Assembly: GCF_001685015.1 (NCBI RefSeq) | Contig: NZ_MAYT01000012.1 | Span: 372,245 to 436,244, forward strand | Source: Pseudobacillus wudalianchiensis | GTDB taxonomy: Bacteria; Bacillota; Bacilli; Bacillales; Domibacillaceae | Length of the DNA stretch: 64,000 nt | Reading direction: 5' to 3' | In this document: positions 28,238-36,296 of the stretch, piece by piece | Layout: each line of letters opens with the position of its first letter | Position numbering within the stretch: position 1 is the first letter of the stretch | Notes under the pieces: generated by a model | What the model was told of the DNA's origin: nothing | Seen by the model: only the letters and a program-made list of their open reading frames with translations | Database searches by the model: none | Program-made: the position numbers and the translations under genes

Positions 28238-29212
28238 ATGAAAGATGTTTGTGAATTACTCCAGATTGACTACCCGATTATTCAAGGGGGAATGGGCAAT
28301 ATCAGCAATGCCCAGCTGACAGCAGCCGTCTCGGAAGCAGGCGGCCTCGGCACGATTGGCTGCGGTACGATGACGCCGGATGAAGTAGAAAAAATTATTC
28401 TAGAAACACAACAGCGCACGAAGAAAAACTTTGCGGTCAATATCGCGCTCAGCGTATCGCCATATACGAAAGAGTTGATTGAGCTCGTGATTCAACATAA
28501 AATTCCTGTTGTTTCATTGTCAGCTGGGAATCCAGCCCCGTTTATTCCAGTGCTTCATGAGCACGGAATAAAAGTCATTACGCTTGTCGCTTCGGTAAAA
28601 CATGCGCAAAAAGCGGAAGCTGCCGGAGCGGATGTTCTTGTGGCGGAAGGCTTTGAGGCCGCTGGCATTAACTCCAGCCTTGAACTGACGACCTTTACGC
28701 TTATCCCGCAAATTGTTAAGCATGTGAAGGTGCCGGTACTGGCCGCTGGAGGAATTGGGGATGGCAAAGGATTAGCGGCTGCTCTCATGCTTGGAGCGAG
28801 CGGGGTACAAATGGGAACCCGGCTAATTGCGACGAAGGAAGCTCCGTTTCATGAAGTGTACAAGCATAATTTAGTAGGTGCAGGCGACACTGAAACGATG
28901 ATTTTTGGCCGGAGTGTTGGCCGGGTAAGAAGAATTCTAAAAACGCCTTATGCTAAACAACTGAACGAACGGGAACAAGCAGGAATGACATTGGAACAAT
29001 ATGCGGAATGGACATCAGAAGAAAAGCATATTAAAGGAGCTGTGGAAGGCGATATGGAAAATGGCTTTATTAACAGCGGTCAAATTGCCGGCTTGATTGA
29101 GGATGTGCCGACTGTCAAAGAACTGCTAGAAAGAATGATCGAAGAAGCCGATGAACAGTTGAATCGCTCAGCCCAAGAATTAAAAGAGATTAGGCTAAGA
29201 GCGGAAAAATAA
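28238..29212 (+). CDS. Nitronate monooxygenase / FabK-like FMN oxidoreductase
   Basis: A 324-aa TIM-barrel flavoprotein with YPIIQGGMGNIS, AEGFEAAG and PVLAAGGIGDGKGLAAALMLGASGVQMGTRL, the FMN-phosphate site of the nitropropane dioxygenase/FabK family. Members oxidise nitronates or act as enoyl reductases, so the name is uncertain. It is divergent from the PaaY-like gene and carries an AAGAGGAGGAG ribosome site. Confidence 0.82.
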   Translation: MKDVCELLQIDYPIIQGGMGNISNAQLTAAVSEAGGLGTIGCGTMTPDEVEKIILETQQRTKKNFAVNIALSVSPYTKELIELVIQHKIPVVSLSAGNPAPFIPVLHEHGIKVITLVASVKHAQKAEAAGADVLVAEGFEAAGINSSLELTTFTLIPQIVKHVKVPVLAAGGIGDGKGLAAALMLGASGVQMGTRLIATKEAPFHEVYKHNLVGAGDTETMIFGRSVGRVRRILKTPYAKQLNEREQAGMTLEQYAEWTSEEKHIKGAVEGDMENGFINSGQIAGLIEDVPTVKELLERMIEEADEQLNRSAQELKEIRLRAEK

Positions 29213-29310
29213 ACAGTCCACACTATTGCCGACAAGGAAGCATTCGTGGTAATATGTTCAGGTGAATCGTTATGAGAAGTGAAATCATTTTATCGAAAAA
29301 GCTTTTCAAG

Positions 29311-29339
29311 GGAGAGGGGATCAACCACTCTCTTTTTTT
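29311..29339 (+). terminator. Terminator after the nitronate monooxygenase-like gene
   Basis: GAGAG...CTCTC with inner GG/CC pairs and a 7-T tail. Confidence 0.65.
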
Positions 29340-29391
29340 ATCGGAAAAATGACTGTAATTTTGCAAGAGAAAGATTTTTCTAAAAACATTG

Positions 29392-29420
29392 TTGACTGGA
29401 ATATTACCGATTGGTAAAAT
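29392..29420 (+). promoter_or_regulatory. Promoter with palindromic operator, NSS transporter gene
   Basis: TTGACT, 17-bp spacer, TAAAAT. The perfect palindrome TTACC-N4-GGTAA (29404-29417) overlaps the -10 box, and ACGTTATA (29433-29440) lies just downstream. Confidence 0.6.
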
Positions 29421-29468
29421 GGCGTATGAATAACGTTATACATAAATTGGGTAATGCAAAAGAAAAGA

Positions 29469-29483
29469 ATGTAAGCGTTTTCT
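29469..29483. promoter_or_regulatory. cre box before the NSS transporter
   Basis: ATGTAAGCGTTTTCT fits the CcpA consensus WTGNAARCGNWWWCA at 14 of 15 positions and lies 28 bases before the start codon, a roadblock position. Confidence 0.65.
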
Positions 29484-29511
29484 GATTTTAAAAACTTTAT
29501 GGGGTGAAAAA

Positions 29512-30855
29512 ATGGAACAGAAAGAACAGTGGTCATCGAAGCTGGGATTCATTCTAGCAGCAGCTGGTTCGGCTATCGGACTAGGGGCTATTTGGAAATT
29601 CCCTTACGTAGCTGGCACGAGCGGAGGAGGAATTTTTCTTTTAATTTTTATCCTCTTTACACTGCTTGTCGGTTTGCCGCTTCTGATCGGGGAATTTATC
29701 ATCGGAAGAAGCACTCAGAAGGATGCAATTGAATCTTATAAGGAGTTGGCACCGAACTCATCCTGGCATTTTATTGGACGTCTCGGTATTTTTACATGTT
29801 TTGTCCTATTGTCGTTTTATAGTGTAGTAGGCGGATGGATATTAATCTATATTTTTAAAGGCTTTACCGGAGACTTAAGCGGATTGTCAGAAGCTCAATA
29901 TGGTGCTTTGTTCGGCGAAACGATTTCCAATCCGCTGTTAGCCGTATTAGCTCAGCTTCTCTTTATGGTGATTACGATTTATGTTGTATCCAAAGGAGTA
30001 ACAGCCGGAATTGAAAAGGCAAGTCAATTTATGATGCCGGCTTTGTTTATTTTATTTTTGTTAATCATTTTGCGTTCTGTGACGCTTGATGGAGCAATGG
30101 AAGGGATTGAATTTTTCTTAAAGCCGGATATAGGAAAAATCACGTCAGAAACGATCCTGTTTGCGATGGGGCAGTCTTTCTTCGCACTGAGCGTCGGGGT
30201 GTCCGTTATGGTGACATACAGCTCTTACTTATCTAAAAAGGAAAGCATTCCCCAATCCGCTATTTCGATCGTCGTGCTGAATTTGCTTGTCGCGATTTTA
30301 GCAGGACTCGCTATTTTTCCGGCCGTTTTCTCATTCGGTTTAAAACCAGATGCCGGTCCAGTTTTATTGTTCAACGTATTGCCAACTGTGTTCAACCAAA
30401 TTCCATTTGGCGTTTTGTTCTTAATCGCCTTTTTAGTGTTATTCTTATTCGCGACTTTAACATCGGCTTTTTCGATGCTGGAAATCATTGTTGCCGTTCT
30501 GGCTAAAGGAAATGACAGCAAGCGGATGAAATTCTCATGGATCATCGGTTTGCTTATTTTCATCGTAGGTGTTCCTTCTGCTTTATCATTTGGGGTGTGG
30601 AGCGATATACTAATCTTTAATAAATCAATTTTCGATGCATCTGATTTTCTCGTCAGTAACTTGTTAATGCCGCTGGGTGCCTTGTTAATTGCTATTTTCG
30701 TTCCGTTGAAAATACCAAAGCAAAGATTGCTGGAGGAGCTTTCTTCTGGATCCTCTATCGGGAAAAAGATTTTTGCTGCTTGGTTCCTGTTAATTAAATA
30801 TTTAGCGCCCGTGGCAATTATTATTGTGTACTTAGACGTACTTGGCATTATTTAA
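29512..30855 (+). CDS. NSS-family sodium-dependent amino-acid transporter
   Basis: A 447-aa membrane protein with about 11-12 helices. The first helix carries the NSS signature [15 protein letters not shown] and NGGG-like TSGGGIF. Bacterial NSS proteins of this kind carry neutral or aromatic amino acids with Na+. The following Lrp regulator and phenylalanine dehydrogenase make phenylalanine the most likely substrate (inference). Confidence 0.88.
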   Translation: MEQKEQWSSKLGFILAAAGSAIGLGAIWKFPYVAGTSGGGIFLLIFILFTLLVGLPLLIGEFIIGRSTQKDAIESYKELAPNSSWHFIGRLGIFTCFVLLSFYSVVGGWILIYIFKGFTGDLSGLSEAQYGALFGETISNPLLAVLAQLLFMVITIYVVSKGVTAGIEKASQFMMPALFILFLLIILRSVTLDGAMEGIEFFLKPDIGKITSETILFAMGQSFFALSVGVSVMVTYSSYLSKKESIPQSAISIVVLNLLVAILAGLAIFPAVFSFGLKPDAGPVLLFNVLPTVFNQIPFGVLFLIAFLVLFLFATLTSAFSMLEIIVAVLAKGNDSKRMKFSWIIGLLIFIVGVPSALSFGVWSDILIFNKSIFDASDFLVSNLLMPLGALLIAIFVPLKIPKQRLLEELSSGSSIGKKIFAAWFLLIKYLAPVAIIIVYLDVLGII

Positions 30856-30896
30856 GAGCTAGACTTAACGTGACAAAAGGGTGTGAAGGTGAGCAT

Positions 30897-31352
30897 ATGG
30901 ATGAAATAGATATTCAGTTACTAAAGACTCTCCAGGAAGACGGCAGGATTACATTAAGTGATTTATCGAAGAAGCTCTCTCTCAGCCGGCCAAGTGTAGC
31001 GGAACGGTTCACTAGATTAATGGAAAAGGGCGTTATTGATAAAATAAGCGCAAGAGTATCTCCTAATGCTGTCGGCCGCAACATTCTTTTATTCATCCAA
31101 GTGAGCGAGGTCAGCGTTCCTTATGACGTATTTGAGGATATGACGTGTAACCATCCGGACATTATTGAATGTCATCGCTTGACTGGAACCGTGAATTATT
31201 TACTAAAAGCCGCCGTTAATGACATGGAGCATTTAAATAAACTGATTGATTACTTAATTCAGTTTGGGATTATTCATACGTCCATTGTGCTCAAGTCACC
31301 TGTTCCTGAAAAAATTATTTTGCCGTCTGATGAAGAGCAGGAATGGCCTTAA
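30897..31352 (+). CDS. Lrp/AsnC-family transcriptional regulator
   Basis: A 151-aa regulator. The N-terminal HTH is DEIDIQLLKTLQEDGRITLSDLSKKLSLS and the C-terminal RAM domain binds amino acids (ECHRLTGTVNYLLKAAV). It follows the transporter by 41 bases and precedes phenylalanine dehydrogenase, so it probably senses phenylalanine and tunes these genes. I chose ATG 30897 with AAGGTGAG upstream; an upstream in-frame start is possible. Confidence 0.88.
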   Translation: MDEIDIQLLKTLQEDGRITLSDLSKKLSLSRPSVAERFTRLMEKGVIDKISARVSPNAVGRNILLFIQVSEVSVPYDVFEDMTCNHPDIIECHRLTGTVNYLLKAAVNDMEHLNKLIDYLIQFGIIHTSIVLKSPVPEKIILPSDEEQEWP

Positions 31353-31384
31353 ATTGGGCATGCTATATCTAAAACAACTGCTGA

Positions 31385-31419
31385 AACCCCTTTAACTTAG
31401 ATTAAAGGGGTTCTTTTTT
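31385..31419 (+). terminator. Terminator after the Lrp-type gene
   Basis: AACCCCTTTAA/TTAAAGGGGTT followed by C and six T. Confidence 0.88.
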
Positions 31420-31645
31420 ATGGAAATGAAAGCGTTTTACAAAGTGAAGAGGGATAAAAGAAAATACATACAAAAAGTAAACAAAAGCCTGAAAATTCAA
31501 TCGTATTGATATGTATATATTGGAATTAACCTTTTATAATTAAAGTAACAAAGTGCCTTTAGAACCTATTTCTTGGCCTCTTTATGAAAGGGCTTACAAA
31601 TATAGAGAATGACAAAGGGGCCAGCGCTCTTTTGATCGTGTCAAG

Positions 31646-31659
31646 TGAAAGCGCTTAAC
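31646..31659. promoter_or_regulatory. cre-like box before phenylalanine dehydrogenase
   Basis: TGAAAGCGCTTAAC has the palindromic cre core and lies about 28 bases upstream of the start, like the box before the transporter. Confidence 0.5.
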
Positions 31660-31686
31660 TATTCATAACGAAAGCAGGGATTGAAT

Positions 31687-32829
31687 ATGAGTCTAGTAAA
31701 AAAAACCTCTATCACAGAAGATTTTACTCTTTTTGAAAAAATGTCTGAGCATGAACAGGTTGTTTTCTGTAACGACCCGGCAACAGGACTAAAGGCGATC
31801 ATCGCGATTCATGACACTACACTCGGTCCTGCGCTGGGCGGCTGCCGGATGCAGCCTTACAACAGCGTCGAGGAAGCGCTCGAGGATGCTCTTCGTCTTT
31901 CCAAAGGAATGAGCTATAAGTGTGCAGCGTCCGATGTAGACTTTGGCGGCGGAAAGGCAGTCATTATCGGTGACCCGCAAAAAGATAAATCTCCTGAATT
32001 ATTCCGAGCTTTTGGCCAATTTGTTGATTCTCTTGGCGGCCGCTTCTACACAGGTACAGATATGGGAACGAACATGGAGGATTTCATTCATGCGATGAAA
32101 GAAACGAACTGCATCGTTGGTGTGCCGGAAGCATACGGCGGTGGCGGCGATTCTTCCATCCCAACAGCCATGGGTGTTCTATACGGCATTAAAGCAACGA
32201 ACAAAATGCTATTTGGCAAAGACGATTTAGGCGGAGTCACCTATGCGATTCAAGGACTCGGCAAAGTAGGCTACAAAGTGGCAGAAGGCTTGCTGGAAGA
32301 AGGAGCTCATCTGTTCGTGACAGACATTAACGAGCAGAGCTTACAAATGATTCAAGAAAAAGCGAAGGAGACACCGGGTTCCGTAACGGTAGTAGCCAGC
32401 GATGAAATTTACTCCCGGGAAGCGGATGTTTTCGTTCCATGTGCCTTTGGCGGAGTAGTCAATGACGAGACGATGAAGCAGTTCAAGGTAAAAGCGATCG
32501 CAGGTTCAGCTAACAACCAGCTGCTGACAGAAGAGCATGGAAGACAGTTAGCGGATAAAGGCATTCTTTACGCTCCAGATTACATCATCAACTCCGGCGG
32601 CCTCATTCAAGTAGCCGATGAATTGTACGGAGTGAACAAAGAGCGTGTACTTGCTAAAACAAAGCACATTTACGATGCCATTTTAGAAGTATACCAGCAA
32701 GCTGAGCTTGATCGGGTAACGACAATGGAAGCAGCGAACAGAATGTGTGAGCAAAGAATGGCTGCTAGAGGCAGAAGAAACAGCTTTTACACTTCTTCCG
32801 TTAAGCCAAAGTGGGATATTCGCAACTAA
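31687..32829 (+). CDS. pdh: L-phenylalanine dehydrogenase
   Basis: A 380-aa NAD-dependent Glu/Leu/Phe/Val dehydrogenase, the same length as the well-known Bacillus badius enzyme and, from memory, nearly the same sequence. It deaminates phenylalanine to phenylpyruvate. Catalytic lysines are in [11 protein letters not shown] (Lys78) and GGGKAV (Lys90), and the NAD motif is GLGKVG. The [13 protein letters not shown] and [10 protein letters not shown] segments are the phenylalanine-type, not leucine-type, versions. It heads a five-gene unit with the 2-oxoacid dehydrogenase complex. Confidence 0.95.
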   Translation: MSLVKKTSITEDFTLFEKMSEHEQVVFCNDPATGLKAIIAIHDTTLGPALGGCRMQPYNSVEEALEDALRLSKGMSYKCAASDVDFGGGKAVIIGDPQKDKSPELFRAFGQFVDSLGGRFYTGTDMGTNMEDFIHAMKETNCIVGVPEAYGGGGDSSIPTAMGVLYGIKATNKMLFGKDDLGGVTYAIQGLGKVGYKVAEGLLEEGAHLFVTDINEQSLQMIQEKAKETPGSVTVVASDEIYSREADVFVPCAFGGVVNDETMKQFKVKAIAGSANNQLLTEEHGRQLADKGILYAPDYIINSGGLIQVADELYGVNKERVLAKTKHIYDAILEVYQQAELDRVTTMEAANRMCEQRMAARGRRNSFYTSSVKPKWDIRN

Positions 32830-32849
32830 TATCGTTCGGGGAGGATACT

Positions 32850-33905
32850 ATGAAGACTCAATATCCAATCAAAAGAATTATCGATGATGAAGGGAATTTA
32901 GTGGACGCTTCTTATGAAGAACAGCTAGATGAAGAGCTTGTCAAAACCCTTTATTACCATATGCATAGAATCAGAACGTTTGATAGAAAAGCAATCAGCT
33001 TGCAGCGTCAGGGCCGTCTCGGTACGTATGCCCCATTCGAAGGACAGGAAGCTGCTCAAGTCGGCAGTGCACTGGCACTCGGGGCAGACGACTGGATGTT
33101 TCCAACTTACCGTGATCACGGAGCAAAGCTGACGTTCGGCGCTGATATGACTAAGACCTATCTTTACTGGAACGGCCGGGTTGAAGGCTGTGTGCCTCCG
33201 GAAGGAAAAAAGATTTTCCCGCCCGCTGTACCGATCGCAACCCAGCTGCCGCATGCAGCAGGAGCCGCTTGGGCTGAAAGGCGTAAAGGAACGAAAAACG
33301 CGGCGATCGCTTACTTCGGTGACGGGGCTACGTCAGAAGGGGACTTTCACGAGGGGTTAAACTTTGCCAGCGTGTTTAAAGTGCCGGCGGTCTTTTTTAA
33401 CCAGAATAACCGCTACGCCATTTCGGTCCCGATTGAAAAGCAGATGAACTCGGAAACGATTGCCCAAAAAGCCGTCGCCTATGGCATTCCAGGTGTACGC
33501 ATTGATGGCAACGATTGCTTCTCGGTGTATTTTGAAGTGAAAAAAGCATTGGATTATGCACGCAGCGGCAATGGCCCAACACTTATTGAAGCGGTCACAT
33601 GGCGTACAGGTGCCCATACTACAGCTGATGATCCGACGAAATATCGTCCAGAAGACCAAGGAAAAGACATCGTGGAACCACTTTTGCGCATGGAGCGTTT
33701 CATGAAGAACCATGGTTACTGGGATGAAACGTGGATGGCAGGCATTGATGAAAAGATTAAGGCAGAAGTAGAGTCTGCTGTCGAGGCAATGGAGAGCTAT
33801 CCGAAAGCAAATGTTGAAGATTTATTCGACCACGTATATGCAGAAATGCCGGCTCAGCTTGCTGACCAGAAGGAATCCTATCTCGCGCATTTGAGGAGGG
33901 GGTAA
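32850..33905 (+). CDS. 2-Oxoacid dehydrogenase complex E1 component, alpha subunit
   Basis: A 351-aa thiamine-diphosphate subunit. The ThDP/Mg motif starts with GDG at 157-159 and ends at Asn186-Asn187. RTFDRKAISLQRQGRLGTYAPFEGQEAA is typical of the PdhA/BkdA group. It starts 20 bases after phenylalanine dehydrogenase behind GGGGAGG. The parallel to bkd operons, where leucine dehydrogenase shares an operon with the branched-chain complex, suggests phenylpyruvate as substrate; pyruvate or branched-chain oxoacids remain possible. Confidence 0.88.
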   Translation: MKTQYPIKRIIDDEGNLVDASYEEQLDEELVKTLYYHMHRIRTFDRKAISLQRQGRLGTYAPFEGQEAAQVGSALALGADDWMFPTYRDHGAKLTFGADMTKTYLYWNGRVEGCVPPEGKKIFPPAVPIATQLPHAAGAAWAERRKGTKNAAIAYFGDGATSEGDFHEGLNFASVFKVPAVFFNQNNRYAISVPIEKQMNSETIAQKAVAYGIPGVRIDGNDCFSVYFEVKKALDYARSGNGPTLIEAVTWRTGAHTTADDPTKYRPEDQGKDIVEPLLRMERFMKNHGYWDETWMAGIDEKIKAEVESAVEAMESYPKANVEDLFDHVYAEMPAQLADQKESYLAHLRRG

Positions 33906-33906
33906 A

Positions 33907-34932
33907 ATGGCAATGGAAATGGAAGTAAGAGACGTATCGCAAAAAAAGGAAACGACTCAATTTCTCACGATTGTGCAGGCCGTAAATGATGGCATGAAGA
34001 CTTTGTTGGAAACAGACGACAGCGTCATGATCCTTGGGGAAGATATCGGGAAAAATGGCGGAGTGTTCCGGGCTACAGAAGGGCTTCAGGAAAAATTCGG
34101 TGCCGACCGCGTGGTGGATACGCCGCTTGCAGAAGCCGGCATTATCGGAACATCGATCGGTCTTGCCGTGAATGGGTTTAAACCGATTGCGGAAATTCAA
34201 TTTCTTGGCTTTATTTATCCAGCCTACGAGCAAATCATGACACACGTTTCTCGTATCCGGATGAGAACGATGGGGCATTTTACCGTACCGATGGTCATCC
34301 GTGCACCATATGGAGCCGGTATTCGTTCACCGGAGATTCATTCCGACAGTACGGAAACACTTTTCACGCATATGCCGGGAATTAAGGTCGTATGCCCATC
34401 CACTCCGTACGATGCAAAAGGCTTGCTGATCGCCGCGATGGAAGATCCGGATCCTGTGATTATGCTAGAACCGATGAAGAGCTACCGCGCTAAGCGGGAA
34501 GAAGTGCCGACTGGAAAATACACAGTGGAAATCGGCAAAGGGAAAAAAGTAAAAGAAGGAACAGATGTCACGCTGATCGCCTGGGGTGCGATGATGACAG
34601 TTGTCGAAAAGGCAGCCGAACAAGCAGAGAAAAAAGGCATCAGCTGTGAAATCATTGACTTGCGCACGCTGTATCCGATTGATCGCGACATTATTGCAGA
34701 ATCTGTTCAAAAAACAGGCAGAGCCGTCATCGTCCATGAAGCCCAATTAACGGGCGGGCTTGGCAATGATATTGTCTCCATCATCAACGACACCTCTTTC
34801 TTACACTTACGGGCACCAATCGAACGCGTTACAGGCTTCGACGTCCCCGTTCCATTCTTCGCTCTTGAAGAAGACTTTCTTCCAACACCAGCACGTGTAT
34901 TGGAAGGCATTGAAAAAGTTGTTCATTTCTAA
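33907..34932 (+). CDS. 2-Oxoacid dehydrogenase complex E1 component, beta subunit
   Basis: A 341-aa partner of E1 alpha. Landmarks are GEDIGKNGGVFRAT, DTPLAEAGIIG, the GAGIRSPEIHSDSTE loop with the active-site His, and IDLRTLYPID. The start lies one base after the E1 alpha stop, and its ribosome site GGAGGGGG is inside the end of that gene. The first 20 residues form a short extra extension. Confidence 0.9.
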   Translation: MAMEMEVRDVSQKKETTQFLTIVQAVNDGMKTLLETDDSVMILGEDIGKNGGVFRATEGLQEKFGADRVVDTPLAEAGIIGTSIGLAVNGFKPIAEIQFLGFIYPAYEQIMTHVSRIRMRTMGHFTVPMVIRAPYGAGIRSPEIHSDSTETLFTHMPGIKVVCPSTPYDAKGLLIAAMEDPDPVIMLEPMKSYRAKREEVPTGKYTVEIGKGKKVKEGTDVTLIAWGAMMTVVEKAAEQAEKKGISCEIIDLRTLYPIDRDIIAESVQKTGRAVIVHEAQLTGGLGNDIVSIINDTSFLHLRAPIERVTGFDVPVPFFALEEDFLPTPARVLEGIEKVVHF

Positions 34933-35084
34933 TGTTCCGGCTTAAGGCGCCACTAAGCGGGCGCCTTACGCTTTTATCTTAGAAGATTACATTTTTAAAC
35001 TTATTTAGTTCCAAGTGCTAACGGCCTGAGGTTATAAGCCGTTAAGCGAGCGCCTTACACTTTCAAATAAAGGAGGAGAACGCA
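34933..35084. repeat. Spacer with imperfect direct repeat and hairpin inside the operon
   Basis: A 152-bp gap in an otherwise tight operon. AAGCGGGCGCCTTACGCTTT (about 34953) recurs as AAGCGAGCGCCTTACACTTT (about 35043). The first copy forms a hairpin with the preceding TAAGGCGCC and has TTTTA beyond. It could be an attenuator or an mRNA processing site. Confidence 0.45.
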
Positions 35085-36296
35085 TTGCTAGAAGTGAAAC
35101 TGCATGATATTGGGGAAGGGATGACGGAAGGCGAAATTCTTCATTATCTTGTGAAACCAGGAGATCGGGTAACGGCTGATCAGCCTCTTGTTGAAGTACA
35201 GACGGATAAAATGGTAGCCGAGCTGCCATCACCAGGCGCCGGTACGGTAAAGGAAATCGTGATTGACACAGGTACAACGGTTCAAGTCGGCACGACGCTG
35301 CTGTATATTGAAGGAGAAGGCAGTCCGACAGCGGCAGAAGTAAAAACAGCACCGAAAACAGAAGTCCCGGCTGCAAAGAAAGAGGAGAAGAAAGCCTTTA
35401 TTTCTTCTTTTAACCGTGTGCTGGCCACTCCATATACACGAAAAATCGCCCGCGACAACAACATCAATATTGAAGATGTGACACCTTCCGATCCTTCTGG
35501 CCGGGTAACAGAGGAAGATGTGTACCGGTTCTTAAAAGGAGAACAACAGCCACAGAAAGAAACAGCCCCAACAGCTGAAGCGTCTTTTTCCAGACAGAAA
35601 ACAACACCGGATGAAATTCCATTCCGCGGCATGCGCAAGCAAATTGCGAAAAAGATGACGAAATCACTGTTCACGATTCCGCATGTTACTCACTTTGATG
35701 AAGTGAACATGACGAACCTGCTTAAATTGCGAGGAGAATTGAAAGCGGCAGGTGTATCAGTATCCGTACCGGCGTTCTTTGTCAAAGCGCTTGTCATTGC
35801 GTTAAAAGACTTCCCGGTATTCAACGCCGAACTTGATGAAGAAAATGAAAAGATTTTATTGAAGAAGGAGTACCATATCGGTATGGCAGTAGATACGGAA
35901 GACGGCTTAATCGTTCCGGTTGTCCATGATGCTGATAAAAAGTCCATTAAAACGATTCATGATGATATTAAGCAGCTAAATGAAAAAGCACGGGAAGGCA
36001 AGCTAAAGCCGGCGGATATCCAAAACAGCACCTTTACTGTCAGCAACGTCGGACCGCTTGGCAGCATTGGGGCAACACCGATTATCAACTATCCGGAAAC
36101 GGCTTTAATCGCGTTCCATAAAACGAAAAAGGTGCCGCTCGTTAACGAGCATGATGAAATCGTCATTGGCCATATGATGACACTGTCTATGTCATTTGAC
36201 CATCGCGTTGCGGATGGAGCCACAGCTGTTGCCTTCACGAACCGGTTTGCCAGCTTAATTGAGCAGCCGAACAAACTGATGCTGGAGATGATATAA
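35085..36296 (+). CDS. 2-Oxoacid dehydrogenase complex E2, dihydrolipoyl acyltransferase
   Basis: A 403-aa three-part protein with a TTG start behind AAAGGAGGAGAA. One lipoyl domain (1-78, lipoyl Lys42 in QTDKMV) is followed by a Pro/Ala/Lys linker. The E1/E3-binding domain is at about 113-150, then comes a second linker and the catalytic domain (about 180-403) with the active-site His373 and Asp377 in FDHRVADG. The acyl group moved onto CoA would be phenylacetyl if the substrate inference holds. Confidence 0.9.
   Translation: MLEVKLHDIGEGMTEGEILHYLVKPGDRVTADQPLVEVQTDKMVAELPSPGAGTVKEIVIDTGTTVQVGTTLLYIEGEGSPTAAEVKTAPKTEVPAAKKEEKKAFISSFNRVLATPYTRKIARDNNINIEDVTPSDPSGRVTEEDVYRFLKGEQQPQKETAPTAEASFSRQKTTPDEIPFRGMRKQIAKKMTKSLFTIPHVTHFDEVNMTNLLKLRGELKAAGVSVSVPAFFVKALVIALKDFPVFNAELDEENEKILLKKEYHIGMAVDTEDGLIVPVVHDADKKSIKTIHDDIKQLNEKAREGKLKPADIQNSTFTVSNVGPLGSIGATPIINYPETALIAFHKTKKVPLVNEHDEIVIGHMMTLSMSFDHRVADGATAVAFTNRFASLIEQPNKLMLEMI

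Larger units (their letters stand above)
31353..31686. other. Control region before phenylalanine dehydrogenase
   Basis: About 330 bases. It holds a terminator (31385-31419), GAAAGCGTTTTAC at about 31428 and a clearer cre-like box at 31646-31659. A TATAAT at about 31537 has no clear -35. Confidence 0.4.

Noticed and set aside
30225..30848. 207-codon frame antisense to the NSS transporter
   Set aside because: Long only because membrane-protein codons rarely give stops on the other strand; no ribosome site.
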